From positions 217,419 to 281,418 of the forward strand of contig MU119253.1 of NCBI GenBank assembly GCA_014904845.1: a DNA stretch of 64,000 bases, read 5' to 3'. Below the pieces are notes generated by a model. That model had not been told where the DNA came from. It ran no database searches and was given only the letters and a program-made list of their open reading frames with translations. Position numbers and translations under genes: made by a program. How positions within the stretch are numbered: position 1 is the stretch's first letter; each line of letters begins with the position of its first letter. The DNA is from Acephala macrosclerotiorum (Eukaryota; Ascomycota; Leotiomycetes; Helotiales; Mollisiaceae). Of the stretch, positions 1 to 11,249 are shown piece after piece.

Positions 1-496
1 CTACAGACCCAGCACTTGCGAATGGATGAGCGTCGATATCTAGGTAGCGTAACGTTGATTTTTCTCTCACGGTTCTGGGCATTCTGATCTTCCTGAGAAT
101 AAATATTCTGAATCGCTGTGGTACATCGGCCACAAATCGCCATGGCAAACTAATTACTCGAGGTGACGAGGAGAGATTGGAAGGCAGTAAAACGCTAATA
201 TCGGTGTGTAGAAGGCGAAGTTTGTCCTCTTGTTTAGGTTTTAGCATACATTTGAGGCATATAGACGGAGTAAAATTGATGATTTACCTTAGCAATGAAG
301 AATTAAACGCCGATCCAGTGATGACATCATACTAGCGATTGAAACAGTGAGAGAGGTCAAGATTGAGTCTGGGCCTTGAAATCTTATTCGACTTTACCCG
401 TTGGAAAGAATTCGAATAATGAGAGAGAAAGCAGGTTGGCGCCACTGCCTTGCGGGGTATGATTGAAAGGCGATTATTAGCGCCAAGCTAGTCGCT
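1..496. other. Intergenic, no gene seen
   Basis: No open reading frame, RNA gene or repeat that I can support. The stretch lies downstream of the minus-strand gene that ends at 497. Confidence 0.5.
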
Positions 497-1510
497 TTAG
501 CTCCGCACGTGGCCGACATCGGAAGCGAACCAATTAAGAAATATCATCCGAGATGCCCATAAACTCAGGATTAACTTTCGTGTTTTTTGTATCTGTATTC
601 TGTTAGCGACTTGAATCCAAACGGTAATTAACACGGAAAACGAACCAAAAGAAATTCCGGAGCCATTCTGATACCGCGAACCCAGATCCAAATTCTTCAA
701 GTCAAGCACACCCTTACCGCCAAACTGCGGTCCAAACTCCCTCTGCGGGTCAATCAATCTCTTATACTTCGTTTCCCGCCGCGATATCATTTTTCGCGAA
801 AAGCTTCCCGCCCCGACCTCCGCCTCTGTCTTGAAAGTCGCAAAAAAAGGCCCATCGCAAGAGACAATCACCGCAAAAGCACAATCATGAGGTAACCCCT
901 CCTTCACCAATTTCTTTTCACTCAACGTCCACCATACAATGAAAGGCTTGGACGGGGGTTTCGTCGCCCCTTGAACAATCATCTTGTGTTCTGCTGTATA
1001 ACTACTTGATTTCGACACTGACAGGTTGAGCTCGGGAGTCACGGGTGCTAGTGGTATACTAGCCGTGATTCCGGTTTTGGTTTCCCATGCTTTCTTTTCT
1101 GGAGTTATCTCCCCGGTTGCACGCATGGGAGCATAAGACAATACACGCGGCTGAGAGGAATATGGTACAAATTCTGTCTGTTTCTGGAACGTGATCTCGA
1201 AGCGGGCGGATTTGAAACGGTATCTCTGTGGTGTGTAGGGTTGGAAGATGACATCGAAGATAAGAAGAGCGGATTGGAAATCGTTGTAGGTTCCTCGCTG
1301 GATCGATCGCAGGCGTACTGTCATGTGTGATTTAGAGATAATGAGCTCCAAGACCCCTTCTTCTTCTTCTTCTTCTTCTGCTTCCGGTCCAGGGTCTTCG
1401 GAAAGCGGTGGTCCAGCGAGAGAAATGGACGAGACGATTTGACCTAGGGTCTTTCGTCGGCTTTCCAATGCTTCGAACTCAAGCTGAAGCGGCTCATCTT
1501 GAGGATCCAT
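497..1510 (-). CDS. Conserved-looking unknown protein, beta-rich, divergent partner of the CHAT protease gene
   Basis: A single open frame of 337 residues. I start it at the ATG at 1510 (MDPQDEP...), which lies next to the divergent promoter. The frame stays open upstream to 1645, but those residues look like 5' UTR. The protein has an acidic run of glutamates near residue 50, encoded by a TTC/GAA microsatellite. The rest alternates polar and hydrophobic residues as beta strands do, for example the stretch GITASIPLAPVTPELNLSVS. There is no signal peptide, obvious membrane helix or catalytic motif. I do not recognise the family. It starts 304 bp from a CHAT-protease gene on the other strand, so shared regulation is likely and a protease-target relation is possible, but that is inference. 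The last 30 residues are less convincing and may hide an unrecognised intron. Confidence 0.6.
   Translation of the reverse strand: MDPQDEPLQLEFEALESRRKTLGQIVSSISLAGPPLSEDPGPEAEEEEEEEGVLELIISKSHMTVRLRSIQRGTYNDFQSALLIFDVIFQPYTPQRYRFKSARFEITFQKQTEFVPYSSQPRVLSYAPMRATGEITPEKKAWETKTGITASIPLAPVTPELNLSVSKSSSYTAEHKMIVQGATKPPSKPFIVWWTLSEKKLVKEGLPHDCAFAVIVSCDGPFFATFKTEAEVGAGSFSRKMISRRETKYKRLIDPQREFGPQFGGKGVLDLKNLDLGSRYQNGSGISFGSFSVLITVWIQVANRIQIQKTRKLILSLWASRMIFLNWFASDVGHVRS
1358..1379. repeat. TTC/GAA microsatellite coding poly-Glu
   Basis: About seven tandem TTC units on the plus strand are read as GAA codons in the minus-strand gene. Replication slippage here would change the length of the acidic run without breaking the frame. 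Confidence 0.85.
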
Positions 1511-1814
1511 GCGAAAAATGGTTATCTTAGTAGACGTTTTGTTGTCCGAAAATTGTGAACAAAGGAGAGCGTTGAGACAATTTTCGTCGAAGGGAAATGA
1601 ATGAAGTCGTGATACGGTGATGAAACATCGTGGAAAGCACAGCAATCTCGTGTCAGAAGCTTACTGGCTGGGCTGGCCTCGCTTGTGTTCTTCTCGCAGG
1701 CTCAGCTTCAGCTTCAGCCTCAATGCGCATCCCCGCTTCGTCGCAATCGTCAGATCACTCATACTTCAAGGAGAACCTCAAAGTCTGAAAGAATCATTCT
1801 GAAATTCTCCAAAG
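1511..1814. promoter_or_regulatory. Divergent promoter region between the unknown protein and the CHAT gene
   Basis: 304 bp separate the two start codons. No TATA box stands out. The segment must hold both core promoters, so co-regulation is plausible. Confidence 0.5.
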
Positions 1815-4800
1815 ATGGATGAACAAGTCAATTCTTACGATAATCACCTTCTCGGCAGCGTCACCAACGATGGCGACCAAAAAATCCTCCTAAAAGCAAC
1901 GGAACTGCGAGGTAGCGGGCGTCTACACGATGCAGCTCTTCAGTACGATAGCCTTCAAGAGTCTCGCGATATACCAGGTGTTGTCATCTACGAAACACGT
2001 CTCCTGCTCATGAAAGGAGACTTCCGGAAGGCATCTTCACGACTTGACAACATAATTGGTCGCGACACAAATATTGCTTCGTCTCCTATTGAGGCTTTGA
2101 TACTACTGATGAAAGTGTACTGCAATGTGTTTTTGTATCTTGAACTTCAAGAAGCAATAGATGCAGCGCGTAAAGTGCGGCAGATCTGGTTGGAGCCGGA
2201 AGCGGCAGAGAGAGAGCTATTCACAGATACTTATGTGTGTGCCTCAAGTTCATGAAGGAAGTCTGACAGAATTGCCTCTGACCTTGACAGGTTCTGCTTG
2301 AGTATTACTACCAAGGTATCATCACAATGAAACAAATGCTTCAGGAGCGGCACGTTGTTGAGGCAGAGTCCGCAGCCGTTCTCAAGCAACGAAGAGAACG
2401 ACTTTACAAGAGTTTGATATTGCAGGGGAGGGTCTACGAGGCTTCGGAGGTCGCCATAATGGAGATGAAGTTTGGTAAACCAACCCTCGAGCAGCTGAAT
2501 ATCTTTGAGAATTATCTGGAGATGTTCGATAAAGGTAAAGTACAAAGGTGTAGAGAGTCTTACGAGCCTGACTTTTGATATCTAGATGCCTCAGCAGCCG
2601 TTGCAGACACTATGCCCCCTTATGCACTGGGCTTTTATGAATACTGTATGCCATTTTATGCAGCGCATATTCAGATATCGATCGGCAAGACCCTTTGCAG
2701 AATTGATCGTCCAACGGAAGGGGTGGAAAGTTTCAGAATTGCACTCGAATTGTTTGGTGGACTCGATTCGATCAACGGACAAGCACTCGCCAGGCTTCAG
2801 ATCGCTATTCTCGATAAGACAGCAATGACGGATCCAATGAAGACTTGCGAGGACCTCAGAAGAATAGCAGATGATCTAATAAGCTGCGAAGACTGGATCG
2901 GGACTAATTCGGCTCTATGTGAACTATCGGAAATGCTTCAGTGCGGTCCACCCTCTTTTCAACCCCAATTTCAAGCTTGCCAGAAAGAAATAAAGGAGGT
3001 TTATAAACAAACGGGGAACAGGTTCAACTTCTGGCACATGCAGTCACAGGTCTGGATGTTCGAATTCATGAAGCCAACTTCTTTTGGAAAGGGCATTGAG
3101 ATGTGTGAAGCTTTCTTCGAAGAAAACAGAAATACCTGCTCAATTCGGCTATACAAGGAAAATTTCGCAACTATGTTAGTAGTTGCGTATCAAGCAATCG
3201 GAGATGGCATTAAGGCGACAGAGTACGCCGAACTTTGTCTTTCTCTCACAAAGGAGGTTGGTGATAGAAAGCTTATCATAGCCAATGAAGTAACCGTTGC
3301 TGGGCTTCGGCGGGAGCAGCTGAGAACTTCTGCGCCAATCTCAGAAATTCAAGATCGCATATTGTCTCTAGCCGAGCTATTCCGTGAGAGTAGCGAGAGC
3401 GACAGTAGGCAGCGACTTGCTGAATTCCACACACTAGTTGCTATGGCTGTTTATCTGGCAGATCTTTGGGTTGTCCGATGGGACAGGTCCAGCGTCGAGG
3501 AACACAATCGGGAGAGCTACCTGAAAAATGCCATTCAATGGATCGAAGCCGGACTGGAGATTCTACCACACGTACACATCGATAACAAGAGCTCTTCCCG
3601 AGCATCGCTCGATTTTGTCCACGCCGGAATTTTGCAACGGATGGATCGAACGGCGGAGACTGTTAAGCTTTGCGAGAATATGCTTTCATCCCAAGGCGAT
3701 AACATGCCGAAACGAGATAGAGCTAACGTTCAACATTTGCTGGCAACTACCTTCATGACACAAAGTGCTCGAACTTCCTCTTCGGAAAACTTCAACAGTG
3801 CCAAAGTTGCGTATCTTGAAGCTATAAATGCGGCACGGGAGCTTGGAGATATGTTAATGGCAGCTAGATGCCTGAAAGCATTGGTGCAAATGTGTTCTTT
3901 CTGGCGCCAAAGTTCTGTCGCTATGACTTTTGTTCTGGCTGATGTTCTGGGCTGGATACAGGAATGGGAAGAGATATGGGAAGAGATACTGAGTGAGGCT
4001 TCTGCTTACCGTGGATTACAAGGATTGGAAGTGCGACAACGACTTCGAAAAAACAACTCTACTGATCTCTACAAAATTGCTATCGAGCTGTGCAAAAACG
4101 ACAACAATAATCTCCAAGCTTGGAAATGGACGCAAAAGGCGAAAGCAAGAGCTGTTGCCACTTCACTGGGATTGAGTCGCTTGATACCCTCCAACCTTTC
4201 ACAACATCTGTCACAAAATTCGCTCGCTCTGCTTGAACGAGAGCACGCCTTGTTGAATGACATAGAAAGTGCGGATGAAGGGTGGAGATTCCATTTGCGG
4301 ATGGAACATCTTGACCTGCGCAGGGAAATGAATTCGATTCCGGATTTGCGTTCGATCCAGGCAATTAGGCAAGGTGGATATCTTGATATCAGCGATTTAG
4401 ATTCCATGTTTGGGGGAAGAAAAAACGTCCTCTGCGTCGACTGGGTGGAGCTAGAAGATGGAGCTTACCACATGATTACAGTTCGACCTGGGGAACTTCC
4501 ACAATACTTTGCTACTGAGGTCGCTACTGCAGATGTTCAGGAGTGGCTGGAGTGTTACATATACGCTGAAGATAGTGTGGAAAAACTAGAAGACGCAATC
4601 CCCGAAGAACTGGAAGTGCTAGAGGGACTTGTTTCTCACCTTTCCAATATCGCGGCTGAAGGAGAACTTCTTGTTTTCGTTCCCACTGGGTTACTCTGCG
4701 CTATTCCTCTTCATGCCTTGAATTTGACACGAGGAGGAGACACTCGTCCGATCATCGAATGGAATCCAGTTGTATACAGCAATGCATTGGCCATATTCCG

Positions 4801-5555
4801 CCAAGTCCTTGCCCGCGCAACGAACATAGCGCCCTCCGAATCAAGCAAAGAATTCAAAGTCGCTGTGTTCGGAGATCCAACACCTGCTGACAAGGCCGAA
4901 AGCAGGATGGTGATTGAGATAGGAGAATATTTAAAAGCTGATGTTTTTGTTGGCGAAAATGCGACATCGCACGCTCTCATTGGGGCGATACAAAGACACA
5001 GCTTAATTCATTATCAGGGGCACGCCGAATTTCACTCCTCTGACATTCTCGAAGAAAGTGTACTGAAAATGTACGATAAAGATGTCACAGTCAAGAAACT
5101 CTTTGAAACTCCAGTCCTTCAATCACCTCACATATCACTTGTTGCCTGTCAGTCTGGGCAGCAGAAGTTAACGCTTGGAGATGAACCACTAGGTTTCTTG
5201 ACTGCGTTGACGATTGCTGGGGCTGGCTCCGTCTTGGGGACTCTCTGGGAACTGGACGATGTATACGCCAGTTCTACTTTCACAGAACACTTCTATAAGG
5301 ATCTGAGCAACAACATCCAGACAGGAAAGAAAGCCTTTGTATTCGATCTTGCTACGGCTTATCAGAAGGCAGTGCGTGCAATGCGAGAGAGAGATGAAAC
5401 AAAAGGGTTGTACTTTTGGGTAAGCTTTTTCCATGGATTTTCCTTTTCCTAATATGCAAGCTCTAGACTCTAACGGTATGTACATACAGGCGCCGTTTAT
5501 TCTCTATGGCTCACCGTGGCTTCTGTTCAACTCGGACCTTGGTTCAACTAAGTAG
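1815..5555 (+). CDS. TPR-CHAT protease (caspase-like)
   Basis: Four exons: 1815-2234, 2291-2534, 2586-5419 and 5490-5555, with 51-70 bp introns. Frames join cleanly to give about 1187 residues. The N-terminal two thirds are helical with TPR-like repeats and acidic/amphipathic helices. The last 300 residues form a CHAT domain. The catalytic histidine lies in HYQGHAEFH (near residue 1034) and the cysteine in LVACQSGQ (near residue 1076), followed by GDEPLGFLTALTIAGAGSVLGTLW and the typical end WAPFILYG, which is completed only by the short last exon. CHAT proteins are caspase/separase-clan cysteine proteases. In fungi and bacteria they often act in regulated cell death or cleave a dedicated partner. 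Both catalytic residues are present and the gene looks intact. The divergent neighbour is a candidate partner, which is my inference. Confidence 0.88.
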
Positions 5556-5712
5556 ATCTATTGGTAGAGTGTGAAATAGATTTTCTTTGCATCTCAAAAT
5601 GAATGCTTTTCGTCGGTAGGAATAACCAAAGAAAAGACAGCGACTGTGTGACCTACTTTGCAGAAAAGTGCATAGAAATGAAGTTCTGCCACTTTTTGCG
5701 CGTGAAAATAAG

Positions 5713-6895
5713 CTAATCCTTTTGTCCTATAACCATTATTAATGGAATGCTTGGGAATCCCCCTTTTTTATACCATTTTTCCAGAGTCATCACGGCATTT
5801 TGAACCATAGCATTGATTTCTTCTGCGCTCCTCGGCTTTCCATCTGCCGTCTTTGCATATTGAATCGGCAGTAAGGTCTTTGTGGATTCCGTCCACCCCA
5901 CTCTAGAAACCTCTCTCGTCCTCTACTTTGTCTCTTCATCCCTCAGAGAATAGAACTCGGGTCTAGAAACACTCGCCAACCCAGAATTTTCGAACAATGA
6001 ATAGAGGACGCTTAGGATGTCGTTTGCAAAGCTGAGTTATTTCGTGAATTCGATGAATTCGGTGTAGAGTTTTTTGCTTCCGGCTGGCATTTCCAGAATT
6101 CGACGCGGTTGAAATCCCACTCGTCCCATTGGATGTAGCCACCGGGAGCTCTGTTCCTGCCAATACTCTATGGGGATATTGAGGCAGCGCACATGACATA
6201 CACAAGAGTTTAAGCAAATTCTACACAGCCGTGGGAATCTCAACTTTCTTCAATGCAGCGATAAGAATATGGACACGGACGAGGTCATAGCAGCCGTGAA
6301 ACTCCTTAGGGAAAGGTTGCAGGATGTTGTGAGTAATGTACTTGACATCCGGCTTTGATTCCTTGTGGAAAAAACTAGGCTGCTCGTTTTCCCCCCAAAT
6401 GGGGCCCCACGACATGTTAAGATCCTTGCATCAATTAAAAATCCGCAAGTAATTTTACTAAAAAGCTCGGTTTTTAATTATTTAAGCCCGGGCCTTTTTT
6501 TTTTACCTCTTTACCGAAGCTCATATTATTCAAGCTTCCTCCCGCCGCACGTCCTCGTGGGGCCCCATGGGGGAAAAAACGAGCAGCCTAGGAAAAAACC
6601 ATCTGAAATTCGAAACCGTCGTATTTTTGAGGTTTTCTGTTGTGAGTTGGCATGCTTGACATCGCTTTTGCCGACTCGTCTATCCAGATTCTAGAGAGAA
6701 TTAATGCCAAGACGTTTGGGGCGCTGAGAGAGTATACCCTGTTCCTGTTGCCACATCTGCTATTCTGATGAGCTTATTCTTTGGAAGTGATGGATGAATG
6801 GTTTCGGGGAATTCGTAAAGCGATGCAGTATCAGTCGGTGATTGAAAGCCTTCGGTTTGACTACAAACCGCCATGTTTGGCGTTGCTGTGATCAA
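5713..6895 (-). pseudogene. Class I SAM methyltransferase (UMTA/LaeA-like), inactivated
   Basis: Fragments on the minus strand read as a fungal secondary-metabolism-type methyltransferase. The N-terminal piece (6895-6701) carries motif I as IADVATGTG. A middle piece (near 6415-6230) reads ILQPFPKEFHGCYDLVRVH, the usual motif region after the MITE. A C-terminal piece (5901-5713) ends in PSIPLIMVIGQKD. A 215-bp MITE sits between the first two. Bridging the MITE across its target duplication gives a good reading (ISDGFFHKESKPDV). However, stops near 6700 and a 1-bp frame slip near 6605, just upstream of the insertion, show other lesions as well. Further frame changes occur between 6220 and 5960. 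The gene is dead and was probably decaying apart from the insertion. Confidence 0.75.
6376..6590. mobile_element. MITE (215 bp) with about 35-bp TIRs and 9-bp target duplication
   Basis: Terminal inverted repeats start TAGGCTGCTCGTTTT and run on through a C-rich tract into GGGGCCCCAC, with a few mismatches. The flanks are perfect direct repeats GGAAAAAAC at 6367-6375 and 6591-6599. The interior has no coding capacity. A 9-bp duplication is typical of Mutator-like elements, so a MULE-derived MITE is my best guess. TIRs that begin with TA would also allow a TA-target reading, but the 9-bp match is stronger. Confidence 0.85.
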
Positions 6896-7483
6896 GTAAG
6901 AATTTTCAAGATCGTTAGATCAGAACAAGGCTTTCACGCCACGTGATCATCCCAAATAAATTTAATACTTTACCAAAAAAAAAAAAAAAGGGTTAGACTT
7001 GAACACAAATGTCATCAAATCTTCTAGATCATTTTAATTTCAGAGCCCAAAGCGTAATAAATCTTACGGCATTTGAAACAAGCGTCCCTTGCAGTTCCTG
7101 CCAAGTAGCAACAGTTCAACTTCTCCCCCTATCCTATCTTCGCTTGTTTCTCAGCAATCGTCTGCGCATTTCTGCAGCCTGAGACTTAGATTAACCTTCA
7201 AAATATCTGACGTCGCTTTTAATACTTCCATATCCTATTTTGCCTTAAAACTGGGATTGATGCACGAAGCAACTGCTGCAACCTTGTTCCTTGAGGTCAA
7301 AGCCTCATCTGCAGACTTGGTTTCGCACAGATTCACAGATTCAGGCGTTCTCTCTCTTGTGCGTCGCATTCGGTTAGCAGCTTGCCGCTTTACTTAGGCC
7401 GGTGACCGCCCTCGGCTCACCATCGGCCCAGCTCCCAGTACTTTCTGGTAAGCAGGGTAAGCAAAAAAAAATTTCAATCTTGC

Positions 7484-7590
7484 TGTCCTCGGTGAGACTC
7501 GAACTCACGACCTTTGGATGGCCAAATTGTTAACAATCTTGTCATATATGTGTATATGAGACCAACGCTCTAACCACTGCTTCAAATTAG
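7484..7590 (-). tRNA. tRNA-Met(CAU)-like sequence with an intron, probably a relic
   Basis: Read on the minus strand, the 3' half is a good tRNA: anticodon stem TTGGT, CTCATA loop with anticodon CAT, a roughly 35-nt intron after position 37, stem TCCAA, variable AGGTC, T-arm GTGAG-TTCGAGT-CTCAC and acceptor strand CGAGGAC plus A. The B box is intact. The 5' side is not: the sequence before AGTGGTTAGAGCG lacks part of the D-arm/A box and does not pair with CGAGGAC. The T-T mismatch at the base of the anticodon loop also occurs in yeast elongator tRNA-Met. I therefore call a tRNA-Met relic rather than a working gene. Confidence 0.55.
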
Positions 7591-7917
7591 GGTTTTGAGA
7601 TATTTTCTAGAATTGTTGGAAAGCTTACACTGAGCCACGAAGACTTTGCATAGAGCAACTTTAGATCGATGCCAGAAACTTCTAATTTAAAATTATACGT
7701 GTTGCAACATAGAGTGGGTCTCTAACAGTTCCGATTGGTGACGGAGAAACCATCGGACCGTCCCTTCTGAGAACACGAAAAGTACGATCGAAAGACCGCC
7801 AGGAACCCTTTGGAACTTCTCAAAATATTACAAGTGTCTTAAGTATTACTTATGCCATTTTTCGTTTCCTAATTTCGTTCATCATTGACGCAAAATCCCC
7901 AATCTGGTTCGATTGCA

Positions 7918-7982
7918 TGAGCGCAGCTCAGTGGGCTGAGCTTTCCTATGTCGAAAGTCAGAGGTCAATGCCCCACTCTTTA
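7918..7982 (+). repeat. tRNA-like / SINE-head-like segment
   Basis: A GCTCAGTGGGCTGAGC D-arm-like hairpin is followed by a perfect 5-bp anticodon-like stem (CTTTC/GAAAG) with a 7-nt loop, and then a weak T-arm. Acceptor pairing is poor. It could be a decayed tRNA or a tRNA-derived SINE head. Confidence 0.35.
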
Positions 7983-8129
7983 AATGATTATCGGCAGAAC
8001 ATGATAAAAGAGAGCATTTGGACTATAAAATAATGCTTTAGTCAATCAAGATTGTTTACTTATAGCACCTCCGTTTGACATCTTATCGGCATCTGTTAAG
8101 TCCGTGGACGCTAAGCCTAATAAAGCGAG

Positions 8130-8450
8130 CATAGACAAAGTTATATTTTTTTATTAAAAATCGATTATTTCTTTTTGTATTTTAATAATTAGAAAAACGT
8201 AAAAGTTTAAATATTGAACTTATTAAATTATTTATTTTATTTATATTAATATATTTCAAATTTTTTTAAATTTGTTTAATATTTATAATATATTATAAAA
8301 AAAAAAATTTATTTTATAATAATAAATAATATATAAAATATAATTAAAAATTTAATAATTAATTTAAATTTTTTTAACTTTGTTTTTAACTTTTTTTTAA
8401 TTAAATACTAAGTTAAAAAAAAAGTGTAATTATATAGTTTTGTAATAAGT
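8130..8450. repeat. AT-rich island (probable RIP-degraded repeat)
   Basis: Nearly all bases are A or T, and the few remaining C residues are not mainly followed by A. No coding capacity and no clear terminal repeats. Confidence 0.7.
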
Positions 8451-8830
8451 CCGTCTGCTTGCGAGCTACTATTGGCGGGCTAGGAAATCGGTGACAGCAA
8501 ATGAGTAGCCATTCACGGATAGGAACGGTCACAGCCATGTTTACAAAACGGGTTAGATAGCACAGCCACGTCCAAGTCTGCCTTCAAAAAAGCCTCACAT
8601 CTAAACCTCAATTGCAACAGTACTCCTTTTTTTTAAAAGCCGTTCATCACACGCGATATTCTTTTCCCAGAATTGAGATCATTATACAGATATACACGTT
8701 CGATATTACTCCACCTGACTTAATTAGACCTAGCTATTGATACTGGGCGTCGAGAAAGAAATCGAGGCTTGTGACGCCCAAGATTTAACCGTAGCCTCGC
8801 CTCTATTTGTTATGCTAGCAGAGGAGCAAT
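8451..8830. other. Upstream region of the HeLo-like gene
   Basis: Composition returns to normal. No RNA gene or clear TATA box is seen. It presumably contains the promoter of the gene starting at 8831. Confidence 0.4.
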
Positions 8831-11249
8831 ATGGATGGTCTGTCAAGCGCTGCTAGTGCTTTTGCTGTAGTGTCTTTGGCAGCTCAAGTTGCAAGCGGGA
8901 TCCAGAAGCTTTGCGACTTTTGGCAATCAGTTCGAGATGGGCCGAAAGATGTTCTTTGCATTGTGAGGGATCTGGAAGTAGTTTCAATCATTCTAGATGA
9001 GATGCGACAAGAGGCGCACGGCGAAAGGCCTCATTCGCGAGCTCTGGCAACAACAATAGAAGCACTCGAGAGCTGTAATGGTAGCGTGGCTGCTTTGAAC
9101 CACCTAATTGATGAGCTCCAGCCAGGATTCACTTCAAAGAAGCGGGCTCTCAAGAAGCGGGCAGCTTTGAAAGCTGCATGGAAAGGCGACATGATTCGGA
9201 AGTTTCGAGAAACCTTGAAAGACATGAAATTAACATTACTTTTGGCTAAACAAAACTCTATCGAGTATGCTCCCTACTATCTGAATTACATATCTAGCGA
9301 GTATTTCTGACATTTGCAGGCACTCAACTACCATTCGGGATAATGATCGTCAACTTGATCTGGAAGCTATTGCTCACGGGATGAGACTTCTATTGATGCA
9401 GAAGAGCCAAACAATGAACGCGATGGCTTCTACAAATTCTCTCAATTATAAAGAGCACATCCAAGCCCTGAGAGAGGAGTGTCAAATCATGTCAGCTCGC
9501 ATTGCAAACCCAGTTGGCCGATATGGTGCCCAAAGCTTAACAGATTCAGCACTGTCAGAGTTCTCAGCCGAATCAGCCACCGACAAGATTGAAGACTTGG
9601 TTCAAAACAAGCTTAGAGTCCCACTGCCGAAGAAAACTCCAGCAGTTAAGTATTCCCGCGTGAGAGCCAGAGGCAATTTCGCAATCACTGGCCTATTTGG
9701 TACACTGCATATGACATCCTCGGTCATTACCAATGTCACTACTAGTTCAACAAGTGTAGCAGAGGAAGGAAGTGATGATGAAGGTCGAAGTCAGCTTCAG
9801 ACCATTATCACTATTCACCCATCTCGATGGCTCTCGACAATTGGTTTGATGTTAGGTATTCAAATCATCATGTCACAATCGCTTAGAGGACTTGATTGCA
9901 GAGCGAGAACATATCGCGCAGTCCCTGATGATTCGCGAGTTTTCAGCCTTTGTCGGAGTGGTGATATTGATATGATCCAGCAGCTTTTCGACCGCGGGCA
10001 AGCTTCGCCATGGGATACTGATTCGAGAGGCCTGACTCCTTTGTTTGTAAGTCCTAGTATGTTGTATTAGTCTGTTAAAATATTGTCCCGGTCATCCTTT
10101 TTTTTAGCTAACGTGTTCATGTTAGTTTGCAGCACGCGCAAGACAGTTGGATGTATGTAAACTTTTGATCAATCAAGGGGCTGACGTCGATGCACGCACT
10201 CTTACTAATGAGTAAGTTACATTGGTTGAACTGGCTGATAGACTCGACTCCCTGACATATTTCAAAGCTCTGTGGCCTCGTATGCTTGTCTGAAAGAGTG
10301 TCAACTCAGCGAAAAGAAATCTTGTGAAGAGCACATTGAGGTCCTGAGACTCTTCCTCGACAACTTAGATTTCTCAGATGACATCAATTGCACAGGTCTC
10401 TGGGGATTGCGACGTCTTCTGATCACTGCTAAATGCAACCATGGATCGTGTTCTCATGCACGCGACCACCCCACAGCATTCCTATGGGCCTTTTCACTTC
10501 TCAAAAGTGATATCTCGCTTGCGATACCTGCCATGGCCCGTGGAATTGCTCAACTTATTAATCAGGCCGTCAAGCTGGACGATGTTGGCCTCCTTTCACT
10601 GTTGATCAGAGTTGCTGGAAATATTAATTCGAGAGAGCTACTTAAATGGTTCTCTCCGGCACACAATCTCGTCATGAGTAAGCCACAACATGAAATACGT
10701 CAATCTGACCGATTTTTGATATCCCATGGCTTGGATCTTCATGTTGTCATGGATGAGGAGTTTAAGGAGAGCGCGCAGTACCATTATAGCTCAGGCGAGA
10801 GTCCTCTATCATGCGCTATGAGGCACTCATTTTCATTCTCTCTCTTTCGAAGCCTTCTTCGAGATATGGATATCTATATTGAGCACTTTATAGACCAAGA
10901 GTTGAAAGAGCATTGTTTACAAGAGGCTAGTTGGACACGAACAACTCTTCTGCGACTTTTTGCTCTCGACTATCCACCTCTCGAGATGCCGATGATAGTA
11001 TGTCGAACTTGCGGATGGGATGATGTCGCCGCAGAATCAACATGGCTTTCCGTGCTCGAAAAGCTAAAGTCTACACCTGAAACCATCTACAATGCCGAAG
11101 AAATTGTCTTAGCGAGGAAAATGGAAATTAGCAAGAGTGAAGATATCGTTGGAACGACTTGCCACTTGTGTAAAGCGGCAGAGTCGAGGACTACCTTCGA
11201 GAATTCTGATGAAGAGGATTCAATGTTTCTATTTCCTCTAACCTTGTAG
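8831..11249 (+). CDS. HeLo-like N-terminal domain protein with ankyrin repeat
   Basis: Four exons: 8831-9264, 9320-10046, 10126-10211 and 10268-11249, giving about 742 residues with clean frame joins. Residues 1-150 read DGLSSAASAFAVVSLAAQVA...LCDFW, the pattern of the fungal N-terminal (HeLo-like) domain found on STAND and ankyrin death-related proteins. It opens with a hydrophobic helix that can act on membranes in related families. A central basic and Ser/Thr-rich linker follows. Then one clear ankyrin unit spans the second intron (TPLF/FAARARQLDVCKLLINQGADVDAR). The C-terminal half (from about residue 420) is helical, with paired cysteines in CRTCGW and CHLCKAAE, and is not recognised. 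The nucleotide-binding domain usual in STAND proteins is absent. A role in self/non-self or injury signalling is inferred from the domain only. Confidence 0.75.

Larger units (their letters stand above)
6896..8130. other. Intergenic with tRNA-like relics
   Basis: No protein gene is supported; the ORF at 7089-7397 has no recognisable features. The stretch holds a short poly-A run near 6977 and the two tRNA-like segments listed separately. It leads into an AT-rich block. Confidence 0.5.
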
